DNA from: Bifidobacteriaceae bacterium
Lineage (GTDB): Bacteria > Actinomycetota > Actinomycetes > Actinomycetales > WQXJ01
Direction of reading: 5' to 3'
DNA: 59,148 bases
Assembly: GCA_031281585.1 (NCBI GenBank)
Contig: JAITFE010000125.1
Location: forward strand, 1-59,148
The position numbers and the translations under genes were made by a program. Position 1 is the first letter of the stretch. Every line of letters starts with the position of its first letter. Positions 24,045 to 32,544 of the stretch are shown one piece after another. A model generated the notes under the pieces. It ran no database searches. It was not told where the DNA came from and was given only the letters and a program-made list of their open reading frames with translations.

Positions 24045-26165
24045 TCACCATTCCAACGGCAGTTCCGCCGGGGTCGTGGTCGAAGGCGGCACGCCCAACC
24101 GGTCCACGGCGGACGCGCCGATCTTCTCGAAAACCGGCCCGGCGACCTCGGCGCCGTAGTAGCCGCCGGACGTCGGATCGACCACGAAGACGCCGATCGC
24201 GACGCGGGGGTTCTCGGCCGGCAACACGCCCGCGAAGGAGCTGACGTGGATCTCCTTGCCGTCCTCGTACATCTGCGACGTGCCGGTCTTGCCCGCCGTC
24301 CGGTAGCCGGCCACCTCGGCGCTCTTGCCGGTGCCGCCCTCGACCGCGGCCTCCATCATGGCGATCACCTGGGCGGCCGTCTCCGGCGAGGTGACCCGGT
24401 CCTGGGCGGCGGCCGGCGCGGCCTGGAAGCCCGCCGCCCCGCAACTCCAGCCTTTGACCAGATGCGGGCGGACGTGCAGGCCGCCGTTGCCCAGCGTCGC
24501 GAACACCTCCGTGGCCTGCAGGGCGTTGACCGACAGGCCCTGGCCGAATAGCACGTTGCTCCTGGTCCGGCCGTCCCAGTAGGGTTGTCCGTCCGTGTCC
24601 GGCAGGACGCCCGGCTTGTGGACCACGCCCAACGCCTCCTGCAACTCGATCCCCGTCGACTCGCCGAAGCCGAACTTCTTCAGGTATTCGTAACGGGTGG
24701 CGTCCGGCACCTCCTGGGCAGCGAGCACCGTGCCCACGTTCGAAGACTTGGCCAGGATCCCAGCCAGAGTCAGCTGATAGGTCGCGTGGCCGGAGGAGTC
24801 CTTGAACCACTGCCCGCCCAAGGTGACGTTGTCCGGCACGGTGTAGCGGCTGGCCGGCGTGGCGAAACCCTCCTCCAGCAGCATGGCCATTGTCACCACC
24901 TTGCCGGTCGAACCCGGCTCGAAGATGCTCTCCAGCGCGTGCGAATTGGTTTCGCCCGTCGGGTGGGCCGGATCGGGTGTGCCCGAATCCGCCAGGAACA
25001 GGACCTCGCCGGTGGGGATGTCAATCCCGATCGCCATGCCGTAGCGGGCCTTGGCCTGGTCCACCCGCTCCTGAATCAGCTCCTGCGCTTCGAATTGAAG
25101 CGTCGAGTCGATGGTGAGGGTGACGTCGCAGCCCGGCTGTGCCGGGTCGGAGACCACCTTGCCGCCCGGGATGGGCTGCTGGTTGCCGCCGACCTCGGTC
25201 TTGGTCACGCCCGCTTTGCCGGTCAACTTGTCGGTCAGCTTGTCTTCCAACCCCGTGTACCGCTTGTCGCCCTTGGACTCTTCGGTCTCATATTGGTAGC
25301 CGACCAGGTTTCCCGCCAGGTTCCCCGCCGGATAGGACCGGATGTAGTGCTTCGATTCGTAGATGCCCGGATCGACGCCCTTCTTGCGGTAGGCGTCCAC
25401 GACTTGGCTGACCTGGTCCCACTGGTCTTGGGGCGCGTGTTTGACCAACGCCACCCACGTGAGGTCGGGTTGGCTGAGGGTTTGCTCCAACTCCGCCTGG
25501 TCCAAGCCCACCAGCGGCGCCAACTCCTCGGCCAGCTTGGCCGGTCCCGGGCCAATCAGCTTGCCCTCCGCGTCCCGCGCGTTCACGACCTTCGGGTTGG
25601 CTTGGATCTCATAGCGCGCCACGTCGTCCGCCAGCACCGTGCCGTCGGCGGTGATGAGTTGGCCCCGCTCCGCCGGCTGGACCGTCGTGGCCATCCGGTT
25701 GGCCTGGCCTTCGGCCGCCATGGCCGGGCCGTCCACCACTTGAAGCTCCACCAGGCGGACGGCGAACACCGCCAGCACCAACATCACCACAACCCGCACC
25801 AAACCTTGGCGGCTGGCCGGGTTGCCGATCCCGGTCAGCCAGCGCCACAACCGTTCGAGCCAGCGCGGCGGGCTCGGGCGGGCGGACGGGCCGTTCGGAG
25901 CCCCGGCCGTTCCGGCCCCGCCGGGTTTGGCGGCCTGGCCGGCCTTGGCGACCTCTGGGCGGTGCGGCCGGTGCGACCCGGAAGCGGACTCGCGGCGACC
26001 GGCAGGAGCCCCCGCGCTGGCGCGAGCCAAAGCGCGCGGGGGACGCGCGACCCCGGCGGGCTGACCCTGGGCAGGCGCCGGGCGCGCGGGGCCCCCGCGC
26101 GCGGGAATCCGGCCGCCCGCTCCCCCGCGTCCCGCCGGTGGCTGATGCGGCTTGTTTCCCATCAT
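24045..26165 (-). CDS. ftsI: Septal penicillin-binding protein 3 (FtsI)
   Basis: A class B penicillin-binding protein that crosslinks septal peptidoglycan with FtsW. 706 residues: disordered Pro/Ala/Arg-rich cytoplasmic part (1-105), one membrane helix (121-143), dimerisation domain, and transpeptidase domain. Active site: S419-T-G-K422 in EPGSTGKV (Gly where Phe is common), SSN at 474-476, and KTGTS starting at 626. No PASTA domains are seen. ATG 26165 overlaps the ftsL stop as ATGA. Confidence 0.95.
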   Translation of the reverse strand: MMGNKPHQPPAGRGGAGGRIPARGGPARPAPAQGQPAGVARPPRALARASAGAPAGRRESASGSHRPHRPEVAKAGQAAKPGGAGTAGAPNGPSARPSPPRWLERLWRWLTGIGNPASRQGLVRVVVMLVLAVFAVRLVELQVVDGPAMAAEGQANRMATTVQPAERGQLITADGTVLADDVARYEIQANPKVVNARDAEGKLIGPGPAKLAEELAPLVGLDQAELEQTLSQPDLTWVALVKHAPQDQWDQVSQVVDAYRKKGVDPGIYESKHYIRSYPAGNLAGNLVGYQYETEESKGDKRYTGLEDKLTDKLTGKAGVTKTEVGGNQQPIPGGKVVSDPAQPGCDVTLTIDSTLQFEAQELIQERVDQAKARYGMAIGIDIPTGEVLFLADSGTPDPAHPTGETNSHALESIFEPGSTGKVVTMAMLLEEGFATPASRYTVPDNVTLGGQWFKDSSGHATYQLTLAGILAKSSNVGTVLAAQEVPDATRYEYLKKFGFGESTGIELQEALGVVHKPGVLPDTDGQPYWDGRTRSNVLFGQGLSVNALQATEVFATLGNGGLHVRPHLVKGWSCGAAGFQAAPAAAQDRVTSPETAAQVIAMMEAAVEGGTGKSAEVAGYRTAGKTGTSQMYEDGKEIHVSSFAGVLPAENPRVAIGVFVVDPTSGGYYGAEVAGPVFEKIGASAVDRLGVPPSTTTPAELPLEW

Positions 26166-26680
26166 TCGGCCCCCGCCTCCTCGCCCGGCCCGGCCGGGTC
26201 GCCGCCCGCGCCTGAGCCCTCTTCGCCGGACTCGCCGGCGTCTTGTCCCTCACTCTGGTTCTCACCTTGGTCGCTGCCCGCCGGCGGCGCCGAACCGATG
26301 ATCACCCCGTCCCGCAGCACCAGGTAACCGGTGGCGGGCACCTCGATCATTCCCAACTCGGTCGCCTTGGCGGCCAACGCCCGCGGTTCCGCCCTGGCCA
26401 CCAGCGCCTCGTTGATGGCCTCCCGCTCGATCTCAAGCTGGTTCAGTTTGACCTGGTACTCGCGGATCTCGAAGGAGCCCTGGGCCAGCGCCGTGTTCAG
26501 CCACAGGACCGTACCGAGCGCGCCGGCCAGCAGAGTCAGGCACAGGCCCACGTAAAGCTGGAATCCCCGCCGCCGCTTCGGCGCGACGACCAGTCGCAGC
26601 GGCGCGGCCGGGGCGGTCCGCGCCGCCGCCGGGCGTCCAACCCCGCGACGGATCGGAGTGGCGGCTGGAGCAGCGCTCAT
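26162..26680 (-). CDS. ftsL: FtsL-like divisome protein
   Basis: 172 residues: basic cytoplasmic N-terminus (PKRRRG), one membrane helix (about 42-66), then a heptad-like segment FEIREYQVKLNQLEIEREAI that should form a coiled coil, and an acidic Gly/Glu-rich tail. This layout and its place between rsmH and ftsI identify FtsL, which bridges FtsQ and the FtsWI synthase. Sequence conservation in the family is low, so the call rests on topology and synteny. ATGA overlap with rsmH. Confidence 0.88.
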   Translation of the reverse strand: MSAAPAATPIRRGVGRPAAARTAPAAPLRLVVAPKRRRGFQLYVGLCLTLLAGALGTVLWLNTALAQGSFEIREYQVKLNQLEIEREAINEALVARAEPRALAAKATELGMIEVPATGYLVLRDGVIIGSAPPAGSDQGENQSEGQDAGESGEEGSGAGGDPAGPGEEAGAE

Positions 26681-27627
26681 GGTGTCTTCCTGATTCTCTC
26701 GGCCGCCCGCAGCCGCAAGGACTGGGAGCGGGGGTTGGCGGCGGTCTCCTGCGGCGAAGCGTGTTCGGCGCCCCGCGTCAACAGCTTCAAGTACGGCTTT
26801 GTCTGTTCCGGCTCGACTGGCAGCCCGGGCGGCGCGCTCGACTTGGCGCCCTCCGCCAGAACCCGTTTGACCAGCGCGTCCTCAAGGGATTGGTAGCTCA
26901 TGACCACCACCCGGCCGCCAACGGCCAGGCGTTCGATCGCGGCGGGCAGGCCGGCTTTGATTTGCTCCAACTCGCCGTTGACCGCCACCCTCAGGGCCTG
27001 AAAGGTGCGCTTGGCGGGATGGCCGCCGGTGCGCCGCGCCGGCGCCGGGATGGCGGCCCGGATCAAGTCGACCAGTTGGCCCGACCGCTCGATCGGCGTT
27101 TCGGCCCGGGCCTGGACCACGGCGCGGGCGATGCGGCCCGCGAAGCGCTCCTCGCCGAATTCGGCCAACACCCTGGCGAGGTCGGCCTTCGAATAGGTCG
27201 CCAGGATGTCGGCGGCGGTCGGACCCGTGGACTGGTCCATCCGCATGTCCAGGAACGTGTCCCGGGAGTAGGCGAAACCCCTCTCGTCGAGGTCTAGCTG
27301 AACGGAGGAGACGCCGAGGTCGAACAAGACGGCATCGGCGGCGGGCACGTCCAAGCGGTCCAGGACCTGGGAGAGTTCGGCGAACGGGGCCGCCACCACC
27401 TGGGCGGCGGCGCCCAACAGCGCCTGGGACCGCGCCACCGCGACCGGGTCGCGGTCAAGGCCCACAATGCGGGCGGCCGGGAAGCGGGCGGCGACCAGGG
27501 CGGCGTGGCCGCCCAGCCCAACGGTGGCGTCCACGTAAACGGCGCCCGGGCGCGCCAAAGCCGGACCGGCCAGTTGGAGAAAACGCTCCGGGGACACTGG
27601 CGTGTGCCCCCCGAGTGCCTGCTCCAT
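26677..27627 (-). CDS. rsmH: 16S rRNA (cytosine-1402-N4)-methyltransferase
   Basis: RsmH (MraW) methylates C1402 in the ribosomal P site. 316 residues: VYVDATVGLGGHAALV (SAM-binding), LDRDPVAVARS, LFDLGVSSVQLD, DMRMDQSTGPTA, FQALRVAVNGEL, and the C-terminal NPRSQSLRLRAAERI. ATG 27627 has GAAAGGACC upstream. The 178-base space before it, down from mraZ, is longer than elsewhere in the cluster and holds no gene; a separate promoter there is possible. Confidence 0.96.
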   Translation of the reverse strand: MEQALGGHTPVSPERFLQLAGPALARPGAVYVDATVGLGGHAALVAARFPAARIVGLDRDPVAVARSQALLGAAAQVVAAPFAELSQVLDRLDVPAADAVLFDLGVSSVQLDLDERGFAYSRDTFLDMRMDQSTGPTAADILATYSKADLARVLAEFGEERFAGRIARAVVQARAETPIERSGQLVDLIRAAIPAPARRTGGHPAKRTFQALRVAVNGELEQIKAGLPAAIERLAVGGRVVVMSYQSLEDALVKRVLAEGAKSSAPPGLPVEPEQTKPYLKLLTRGAEHASPQETAANPRSQSLRLRAAERIRKTP

Positions 27628-27805
27628 TGGTGGTCCTTTCTTGGGCGATGATGTCGATTGGGGTCAAAAAGGTTTGGTCGGGGGCCCTCCTCCACCCGAC
27701 CAGGTCCCCAACCCGCCGGTTGCGTCTGGCGCCGGGGAAGTGGCGTCAGAATCAATTGGCGGGGCGGAGACCAAGCCGTGCGGCGGGACGGGCCCGTCGG
27801 GGGCG

Positions 27806-28231
27806 TTACCTCACCCCCTCTTTGAGCTGCGAGTACTGCGCCTGGATCTGCTCCAGGTAGGTCCGCCAGCGGTCGGCGTCCCAGATTTCCGTGTGCGTTT
27901 CCATCCCGATCACGGCCAGTTCCCTGGCCAGGCCCGCGTACTGGCGCAGGCCCACCGGAATGGAGATGCGGCCCTGCTTGTCCATGTCCTGCGGCACCAC
28001 GGAGGAGTAGAAGACCCGGTCGAAGTCGAGCGGGGCCATCCCCTGGGGCGCCTCGGAGCGGTTGCGCTCCCGATACGCGTCGAATTGGGGCTTGGAGAAG
28101 AGGAAGACGCAGTCGCCTTGGCCCTTGGAGAGGTAGGTGCCGGCGGCCATGGCGGGGCGGGCGCGGGCGGGCAGGATGATGCGGTTCTTGTCATCCATTT
28201 TGATGAACGACTCGCCCCACGCCTCGCTCAC
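27806..28231 (-). CDS. mraZ: Transcriptional regulator MraZ
   Basis: MraZ is the conserved first gene of dcw clusters and a DNA-binding repressor of its own operon. 141 residues with two AbrB-like repeats: FIKMDDKNRIILPARARP with YLSKGQGDCVFLFS in the first, and DKQGRISIPVGLRQYAGL with TEIWDADRW in the second. The GTG at 28231 is used because AAAGGAGG lies about eight bases upstream and homology starts there. Tandem GTGGAG-type boxes lie 42-71 bases upstream. Confidence 0.94.
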   Translation of the reverse strand: MSEAWGESFIKMDDKNRIILPARARPAMAAGTYLSKGQGDCVFLFSKPQFDAYRERNRSEAPQGMAPLDFDRVFYSSVVPQDMDKQGRISIPVGLRQYAGLARELAVIGMETHTEIWDADRWRTYLEQIQAQYSQLKEGVR

Positions 28232-28272
28232 AACGCCCTCCTTTCCGGCCAATCCAACCCAGCTCACTACAA

Positions 28273-28302
28273 GTGGCTCCACTTTACTCCACGCGAGCCC
28301 AC
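28273..28302 (-). promoter_or_regulatory. Tandem MraZ-type boxes before mraZ
   Basis: Read on the minus strand, three decamers follow one another: GTGGGCTCGC, GTGGAGTAAA, GTGGAGCCAC, giving GTGG repeats at exactly 10-base spacing, one helical turn. Known MraZ operators are direct repeats of a short G-rich box at about this period. They lie just upstream of the mraZ start, fitting autoregulation. Confidence 0.65.
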
Positions 28303-28361
28303 CACAGCGCCGTTTAGGCCCGAAATTGACCAAAATCTGGACATCATGCCTGGTGAATTCG

Positions 28362-28581
28362 GTGGAGGGAAGTGGATGGGTCGGCGCGCCGCCACAGGTT
28401 CCGATGCCGTGGGGTCACCCACGCGGATCGCGCCGCCGTCGCCGCTGCCCGCGTTCGCAGCCGGCGTAGCGGCTGGCTGGGAGCCTTTCGGCCGTGGCGA
28501 AACCCCAAGCGGACTACGGGCACACAGCCGCTGGGCTGCTGGTGGAGGAAAATGGAGCGCCCCGAGTGGAGGCGGGTGGAG
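28362..28581 (+). promoter_or_regulatory. Further plus-strand GTGGA repeats at 10-base spacing
   Basis: In the 340-base gene-free stretch between the mraZ boxes and the DUF3040 gene, the plus strand has GTGGAG at 28362 with GTGGAT at 28372; GTGGAG at 28542 with ATGGAG at 28552; and GTGGAG at 28566 with GTGGAG at 28576. Each pair is exactly 10 bases apart and opposite in orientation to the mraZ-proximal set. They could be extra MraZ sites or chance in G-rich DNA. No convincing ORF is seen here. Confidence 0.35.
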
Positions 28582-28643
28582 AGACCGGCCGTCAGGCCGT
28601 GAAAGCGGGCGGCGGGGTCAAACCCGCGCTGGCGGACGGGACG

Positions 28644-29012
28644 TCAGAGCCCGTCGCGTTCCTCGAACCGCTTCTCGAACCGCTCCGACAAGCCGGGCTT
28701 GCGGGGCGGCTTGGCCTTCGGGGCCTTCGGCCCGGCGGCGGGGTCCGCCGACGGCCCCTTCGGCTTGGTGAAGGCGAAATAGGCGCCACCGAACATGACC
28801 AGGAACCCGAGCAAGGACACCCAGAGCTGCGACACCGCGACTCCCAGCACCAGCGCGGCCAGGCCGATCAGGCCGACGAAGACGCCCAAGGCCACGCGGC
28901 TGCGGCGAGGCGCGGCAACCGCCGCCATGCGCGACTCCAGCTTGGGATCCTCTGAGGCAAGCTGAGCTTCCAGTTGGTCCAAAACACGCTGTTCGTACTC
29001 AGATAGTGGCAT
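28644..29012 (-). CDS. DUF3040 membrane protein
   Basis: 122 residues starting MPLSEYEQRVLDQLEAQL, the hallmark of DUF3040, an actinobacterial family found upstream of the dcw cluster. Two membrane helices follow (VALGVFVGLIGLAALVLGVA and LWVSLLGFLVMFGGAYFAF), then a Pro/Lys-rich and charged tail. The ATG at 29012 has GAGGGGGGTGA upstream and is preferred to the start six codons earlier. Function unknown; a cell-envelope role is often supposed from location. Confidence 0.88.
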   Translation of the reverse strand: MPLSEYEQRVLDQLEAQLASEDPKLESRMAAVAAPRRSRVALGVFVGLIGLAALVLGVAVSQLWVSLLGFLVMFGGAYFAFTKPKGPSADPAAGPKAPKAKPPRKPGLSERFEKRFEERDGL

Positions 29013-29084
29013 TGCGGTCACCCCCCTCACTTAGGACAGTTAAAGCATACTTTCAAGCGCCGGGCCCGTGGGCCTTGTTCGCTA

Positions 29085-30242
29085 TCAAATTAGCGTACCG
29101 ATCGTCACCGAGCCGTCGCCGAACCGGCGGCGGACCTGATCGGCGATCCGGTCGATCCCCGGCCCCTCGCCGTCGGCCTGGTCGAGGGCCGGCTGAATGG
29201 GCTGCCCGGCCCGGCCGACCAAGTTCTCCAAACGCACTCCGACCAGGCGCACATGGCCGCCGACCGGCACCAAGGCGGCCACCAGGGACTGGGCCACCGC
29301 GTTGACGGTTTTGGTCTGGTCCGTCGGCGAGGCCAGCGTGCGGGACCGCGAGAACGTCTTGAAGTCGGCCGTCCGCAGCTTGATCGACACAGTCTGGCAC
29401 AACAGGTCCGCCCGCCTGAGGCGGTGCGCCGCCTTGTCCGCCATGCGCAGAACTTCGCGGCGCAGGCCGTCCCCCCAGGGCAGATCGTGTTCGAACGTCT
29501 CCTCGGCGCCGATCGACTTCTCCTCGCGATGCGGCTCGACCGGGGCGTGGTCCATCCCCCGTGCCAAGGCCAGCAAGTGGGCGGCGGCCGCCTGGCCGAT
29601 CGCGCGGACAATCTGCTCGTCCGGGGACTTGGCCAGGTCGCCGATCGTCGCCAGACCCAGCGAACCGAGGGTCGCCGCGGTCTTGGGCCCCAGCCCCCAC
29701 AGCGCGGACATCGGCAGGGGATGCAGGAACGCGAGCGTCTGGTTTGCGGGCACGTCCACCAAGCCGTCCGGCTTGGCGCGCTCCGAGGCGATCTTGGCGA
29801 CCGACTTGGACCGCCCTATCCCGACCGAGCAAGTGATGCCGAAGCGCTCCCGCACGGACCGGCGGACCGCCTCGCCAATCCCGCGCGCCGGCCCGAGCCG
29901 CGCCAACGAGCCCGTCAGGTCGAGGAACGCCTCGTCGATCGAGACCTGTTCGACCAGCGGCGTGACCTCCGCCAACAGGCCCATGACCCCGGCCGAGACG
30001 CGCACGTAGGCTTCCCGGTGCGGCTCAATCCAGACCGCTTGGGGGCACAGCCGCCGCGCCTGGCCGACCGGCATGGCGGAGTGCACGCCGAAGCGGCGCG
30101 CCTCATAGGTGGCGGCCACGACCACCCCGCGCCCGCCGAGCCGCCCCACGACCACCGGCCGGCCGCGCAATTCCGGCCGGTCGATCAGTTCGACCGAGGC
30201 GAAGAACGCGTCCATGTCCACGTGCATGATGGAGCGCTCCAT
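29085..30242 (-). CDS. dinB: DNA polymerase IV (Y-family)
   Basis: A translesion DNA polymerase. 385 residues: HVDMDAFFASVE with catalytic D9, YEARRFGVHSAMP, catalytic SIDEAFLD with D103/E104, GIGRSKSVAKIASERAKPDG, and a C-terminal little-finger domain. No C-terminal beta-clamp pentapeptide is obvious. The ATG at 30242 is nine bases from the divergent ATG of the next gene, so their promoters must overlap. The large open frame on the opposite strand is a shadow. Confidence 0.94.
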   Translation of the reverse strand: MERSIMHVDMDAFFASVELIDRPELRGRPVVVGRLGGRGVVVAATYEARRFGVHSAMPVGQARRLCPQAVWIEPHREAYVRVSAGVMGLLAEVTPLVEQVSIDEAFLDLTGSLARLGPARGIGEAVRRSVRERFGITCSVGIGRSKSVAKIASERAKPDGLVDVPANQTLAFLHPLPMSALWGLGPKTAATLGSLGLATIGDLAKSPDEQIVRAIGQAAAAHLLALARGMDHAPVEPHREEKSIGAEETFEHDLPWGDGLRREVLRMADKAAHRLRRADLLCQTVSIKLRTADFKTFSRSRTLASPTDQTKTVNAVAQSLVAALVPVGGHVRLVGVRLENLVGRAGQPIQPALDQADGEGPGIDRIADQVRRRFGDGSVTIGTLI

Positions 30243-30251
30243 ACGGCCATT

Positions 30252-31031
30252 ATGGAGGATGTGATTTCCACCCAGCCGTTCGCCATCGACACGGGCGAGG
30301 CCCGCTTCGAAGTCGACGGGGATTCGGTGACGCTTTACGTCAACGGCTGGCCCTCCTCGCAGTGGTTCGCCTCCCGGAGCGACCTGTTGGAGTTCGAGTA
30401 CATGAACTGGATGCTAGCCGCCACGGAAGTCGTCTGGCCCAAGGACGCCCGCCTGCGCTGCCTGCACCTTGGGGCGGGCGCTTGCGCGCTGCCACGGGCG
30501 GTGGCGACCCGCTGGCCCGCGTCGCGCCACCTCGCGGTCGAGGTCGACGCGAAGCTCGCCGCCGCCGTCCGCGCCCAGGTGCCGTTGCCGCGCTCGCCCG
30601 TCTTGCGCATTCGGGTGGACGATGCCGCCCGCACGCTTCGGGCCCGGCCGCCCGGCTCGCAGGAGTTGATCGTCAGGGACGTGTTCGACCAAGGCGGGCG
30701 GACGCCCGAGGACTTGGCCGATCTGACGGCAGCGGCGGCGGCCGCCCAGGCGCTCGCGCCCGGCGGCCTCTACTTGGCGAATTGCGGGGACCAGCCGGGG
30801 CTGCCCCGCGCCCGGCGCGAAGCGCGCACTTTGGCGGGGCCGTTCGACTACGTCGCGGTGATCGCCGAGCCCGGACAGTGGCGCGGGCGCCGCCGGGGCA
30901 ACGCCGTTCTGGTGGCCTCCAATTCGCCGCTCGGCGCAGCGCAAGAACGCGAACTGGCGCGTTTGCTGGCGGGCGGAGGTTTCCCCGCCCGCCTGATGGG
31001 CGCTAGCGACGTCCGGCGCTGGGCGGCCTGA
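30252..31031 (+). CDS. Spermidine-synthase-like methyltransferase-fold protein
   Basis: 259 residues. EFEYMNWMLAATEVVWP then LRCLHLGAGACALPRAVATR matches the spermidine-synthase fold: nucleotide-binding glycine-rich loop with the LPR signature, AVEVD as the ribose-binding acidic position, and VRDVFDQ later. Actinobacteria have many such SpeE-like proteins that lack proven polyamine synthase activity. The ATG at 30252 is used because it leaves dinB free and starts near the homologous region; no ribosome site is visible. Confidence 0.75.
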   Translation: MEDVISTQPFAIDTGEARFEVDGDSVTLYVNGWPSSQWFASRSDLLEFEYMNWMLAATEVVWPKDARLRCLHLGAGACALPRAVATRWPASRHLAVEVDAKLAAAVRAQVPLPRSPVLRIRVDDAARTLRARPPGSQELIVRDVFDQGGRTPEDLADLTAAAAAAQALAPGGLYLANCGDQPGLPRARREARTLAGPFDYVAVIAEPGQWRGRRRGNAVLVASNSPLGAAQERELARLLAGGGFPARLMGASDVRRWAA

Positions 31032-31091
31032 CGGCCAACCCGAACTGACACCGGGGCCAACCCCGCTGGGGACCGGGTGAAAGAGAAATCG

Positions 31092-31126
31092 TCCGGCCGA
31101 ACCCGGGTCCCGGGTTCGGCCGGACC
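31092..31126 (-). terminator. Terminator of the cold-shock gene
   Basis: 17-base perfect arms (31092-31108 and 31110-31126) built on GTCCGGCCGAACCCGGG sit seven bases past the csp stop codon. On the minus strand ATTTCTCTTTC follows. It lies between converging genes and may serve both. Confidence 0.8.
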
Positions 31127-31132
31127 AGTTGG

Positions 31133-31336
31133 TCAGACGGGCTTGACGTTGGCAGCCTGGGGACCCTTCGGCGAGTCGACTATGTCGAACTCGACCTGCT
31201 GATCCTTTTCCAGGGTCCGAAAGCCGTCGGACTGAATCGCTGAATAATGCACAAACAGGTCGCGGCCGCCGCCATCGGGGGCAATGAAACCGTAACCTTT
31301 TTCAGGAGTGAAGAACTTCACTACTCCTGTAGCCAT
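31133..31336 (-). CDS. cspA: Cold-shock domain protein
   Basis: 67 residues, a single OB-fold cold-shock domain that binds single-stranded RNA. RNP1 KGYGFI and RNP2 DLFVHYSAI are both intact, and the C-terminus [10 protein letters not shown] is typical of actinobacterial CspA. GGAAGGAAC precedes the ATG at 31336. The 147 bases up to the PAC2 stop hold no gene and probably carry a long 5-prime leader, as is common for csp genes. Confidence 0.96.
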   Translation of the reverse strand: MATGVVKFFTPEKGYGFIAPDGGGRDLFVHYSAIQSDGFRTLEKDQQVEFDIVDSPKGPQAANVKPV

Positions 31337-31483
31337 GAACTATGTTCCTTCCGGGGACCGAGGCCCAGCCGGATGCTGAGCCACCAAAATACCGCTTATC
31401 CATGAGGCCCCAGCTCGGTCTCCGGAAAGACGCTTGCCCGGTCTCGCGAAACCGCCGCAGCCACGATTGTGGCATGCCGAGAC

Positions 31484-32407
31484 TCAATCGGTAAAGGGAC
31501 CGGCCTGATTGTCACCGTTTTGAGAAGCCAGGAACTGCTCGAATTCGGCTGCGAGCTGGTCCCCGTTCGGCAGCGGCCCAGCGGGCAGTTCGACCGTTCC
31601 CGCAGTTGGGCGCCGGTCGTATTCGTCCTCCATCTTCTTGATGGCATCGGCCAGTTCGGGCTGCTCGGCGATTTGCTGGTCGATCTGCTCCCGCTGCACG
31701 TTGGCCCCCTCCTGCAGCCGCGACAGGTCGAAATTGAGCCCAGTCGCCGCGCCGACCTCTTTCATCAGTTTGGCCGTCGCGATTGGGGAGGGCATCTGCG
31801 TCAGATAGTGCGGCACGTGCACCACGAAGGTGTGGGCGTCACGCCCGACCTCCCGCAGTTTGTATTCGGTCAACGCCATGGCGGAGCCCGGCAGTTGCAG
31901 TGTCGCGTCAGACCGCCCCGCGATCCGTTCGACCAATTCGCTGGCGTTGCCGGGGCCGGTCACCTTCCACTCCCTGGTGTGCGGCGCCCCGGAGGGCATG
32001 CCGTGCATGCCGACGGCCAGGCGCACGTCGAAGGTCTCAACGACCTCGATCACCGCGTCCGTGAAAGCCTCCCAACGCGAGTCCGGCTCGGTGCCGTACA
32101 TCAGCAGAAAGGGCGACCCGTCGGCATCGTGCACCAAGTCGATGCCGAGCTGCGGCTCGTGGTAGCCGGACCAGCCCTCGGCGGAGAACGCCATGGGCGG
32201 GCGCCGGGAGCGGTAGTCCACCAACTCGTCGGTGTTGAAGCTGACCAGACGTTGCGAGTCGGGCTGGCTGACCAGGTCGCCGATCGCCAGACCGGCGGCT
32301 ATGCCCGAGTCGATGAAGCCGTCGAAGGCGTACAAAAGCACGGGCGAGGCATCATTCTGCGCCAGCGCGGCTGCCGCGTCGGGATGGATTTTGTAAAGCT
32401 TCTTCAT
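31484..32407 (-). CDS. PAC2 family protein
   Basis: 307 residues of the PAC2 (proteasome assembly chaperone 2) family, widespread in actinobacteria. Visible: VLLYAFDGFIDSGIAAGLA near the N-terminus, PDSRWEAFTDAVIEVVE, GMHGMPSGAPHTR, and HVPHYLTQMPSPIATAKLMKEV. The C-terminal part has charged helices. GGAGGGGGAAACC precedes the ATG at 32407. Biochemical role not established. Confidence 0.9.
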   Translation of the reverse strand: MKKLYKIHPDAAAALAQNDASPVLLYAFDGFIDSGIAAGLAIGDLVSQPDSQRLVSFNTDELVDYRSRRPPMAFSAEGWSGYHEPQLGIDLVHDADGSPFLLMYGTEPDSRWEAFTDAVIEVVETFDVRLAVGMHGMPSGAPHTREWKVTGPGNASELVERIAGRSDATLQLPGSAMALTEYKLREVGRDAHTFVVHVPHYLTQMPSPIATAKLMKEVGAATGLNFDLSRLQEGANVQREQIDQQIAEQPELADAIKKMEDEYDRRPTAGTVELPAGPLPNGDQLAAEFEQFLASQNGDNQAGPFTD

Positions 32408-32544
32408 GGTTTCCCCCTCCGGTTGGTTGCGCGATGCAGTAGTCAACACTGGGACCTTGGACCTTATTCCCGGCCCCCAAGGCGTGCGGGGCTCAGGAGG
32501 AGTAGACTTGATGGCTCCGTTTTTTCGCCTGAAGGAACCAGCTC

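Noticed and set aside
28304-28643. Small ORFs in the region upstream of mraZ
   Set aside because: All lack ribosome sites and sensible composition; the stretch is better explained as regulatory DNA.
29253-30250. Long plus-strand open frame antisense to dinB
   Set aside because: It is the shadow of dinB in GC-rich DNA: Arg/Gln/His-rich with no domain, and it joins the real gene at 30252 only because no stop intervenes.
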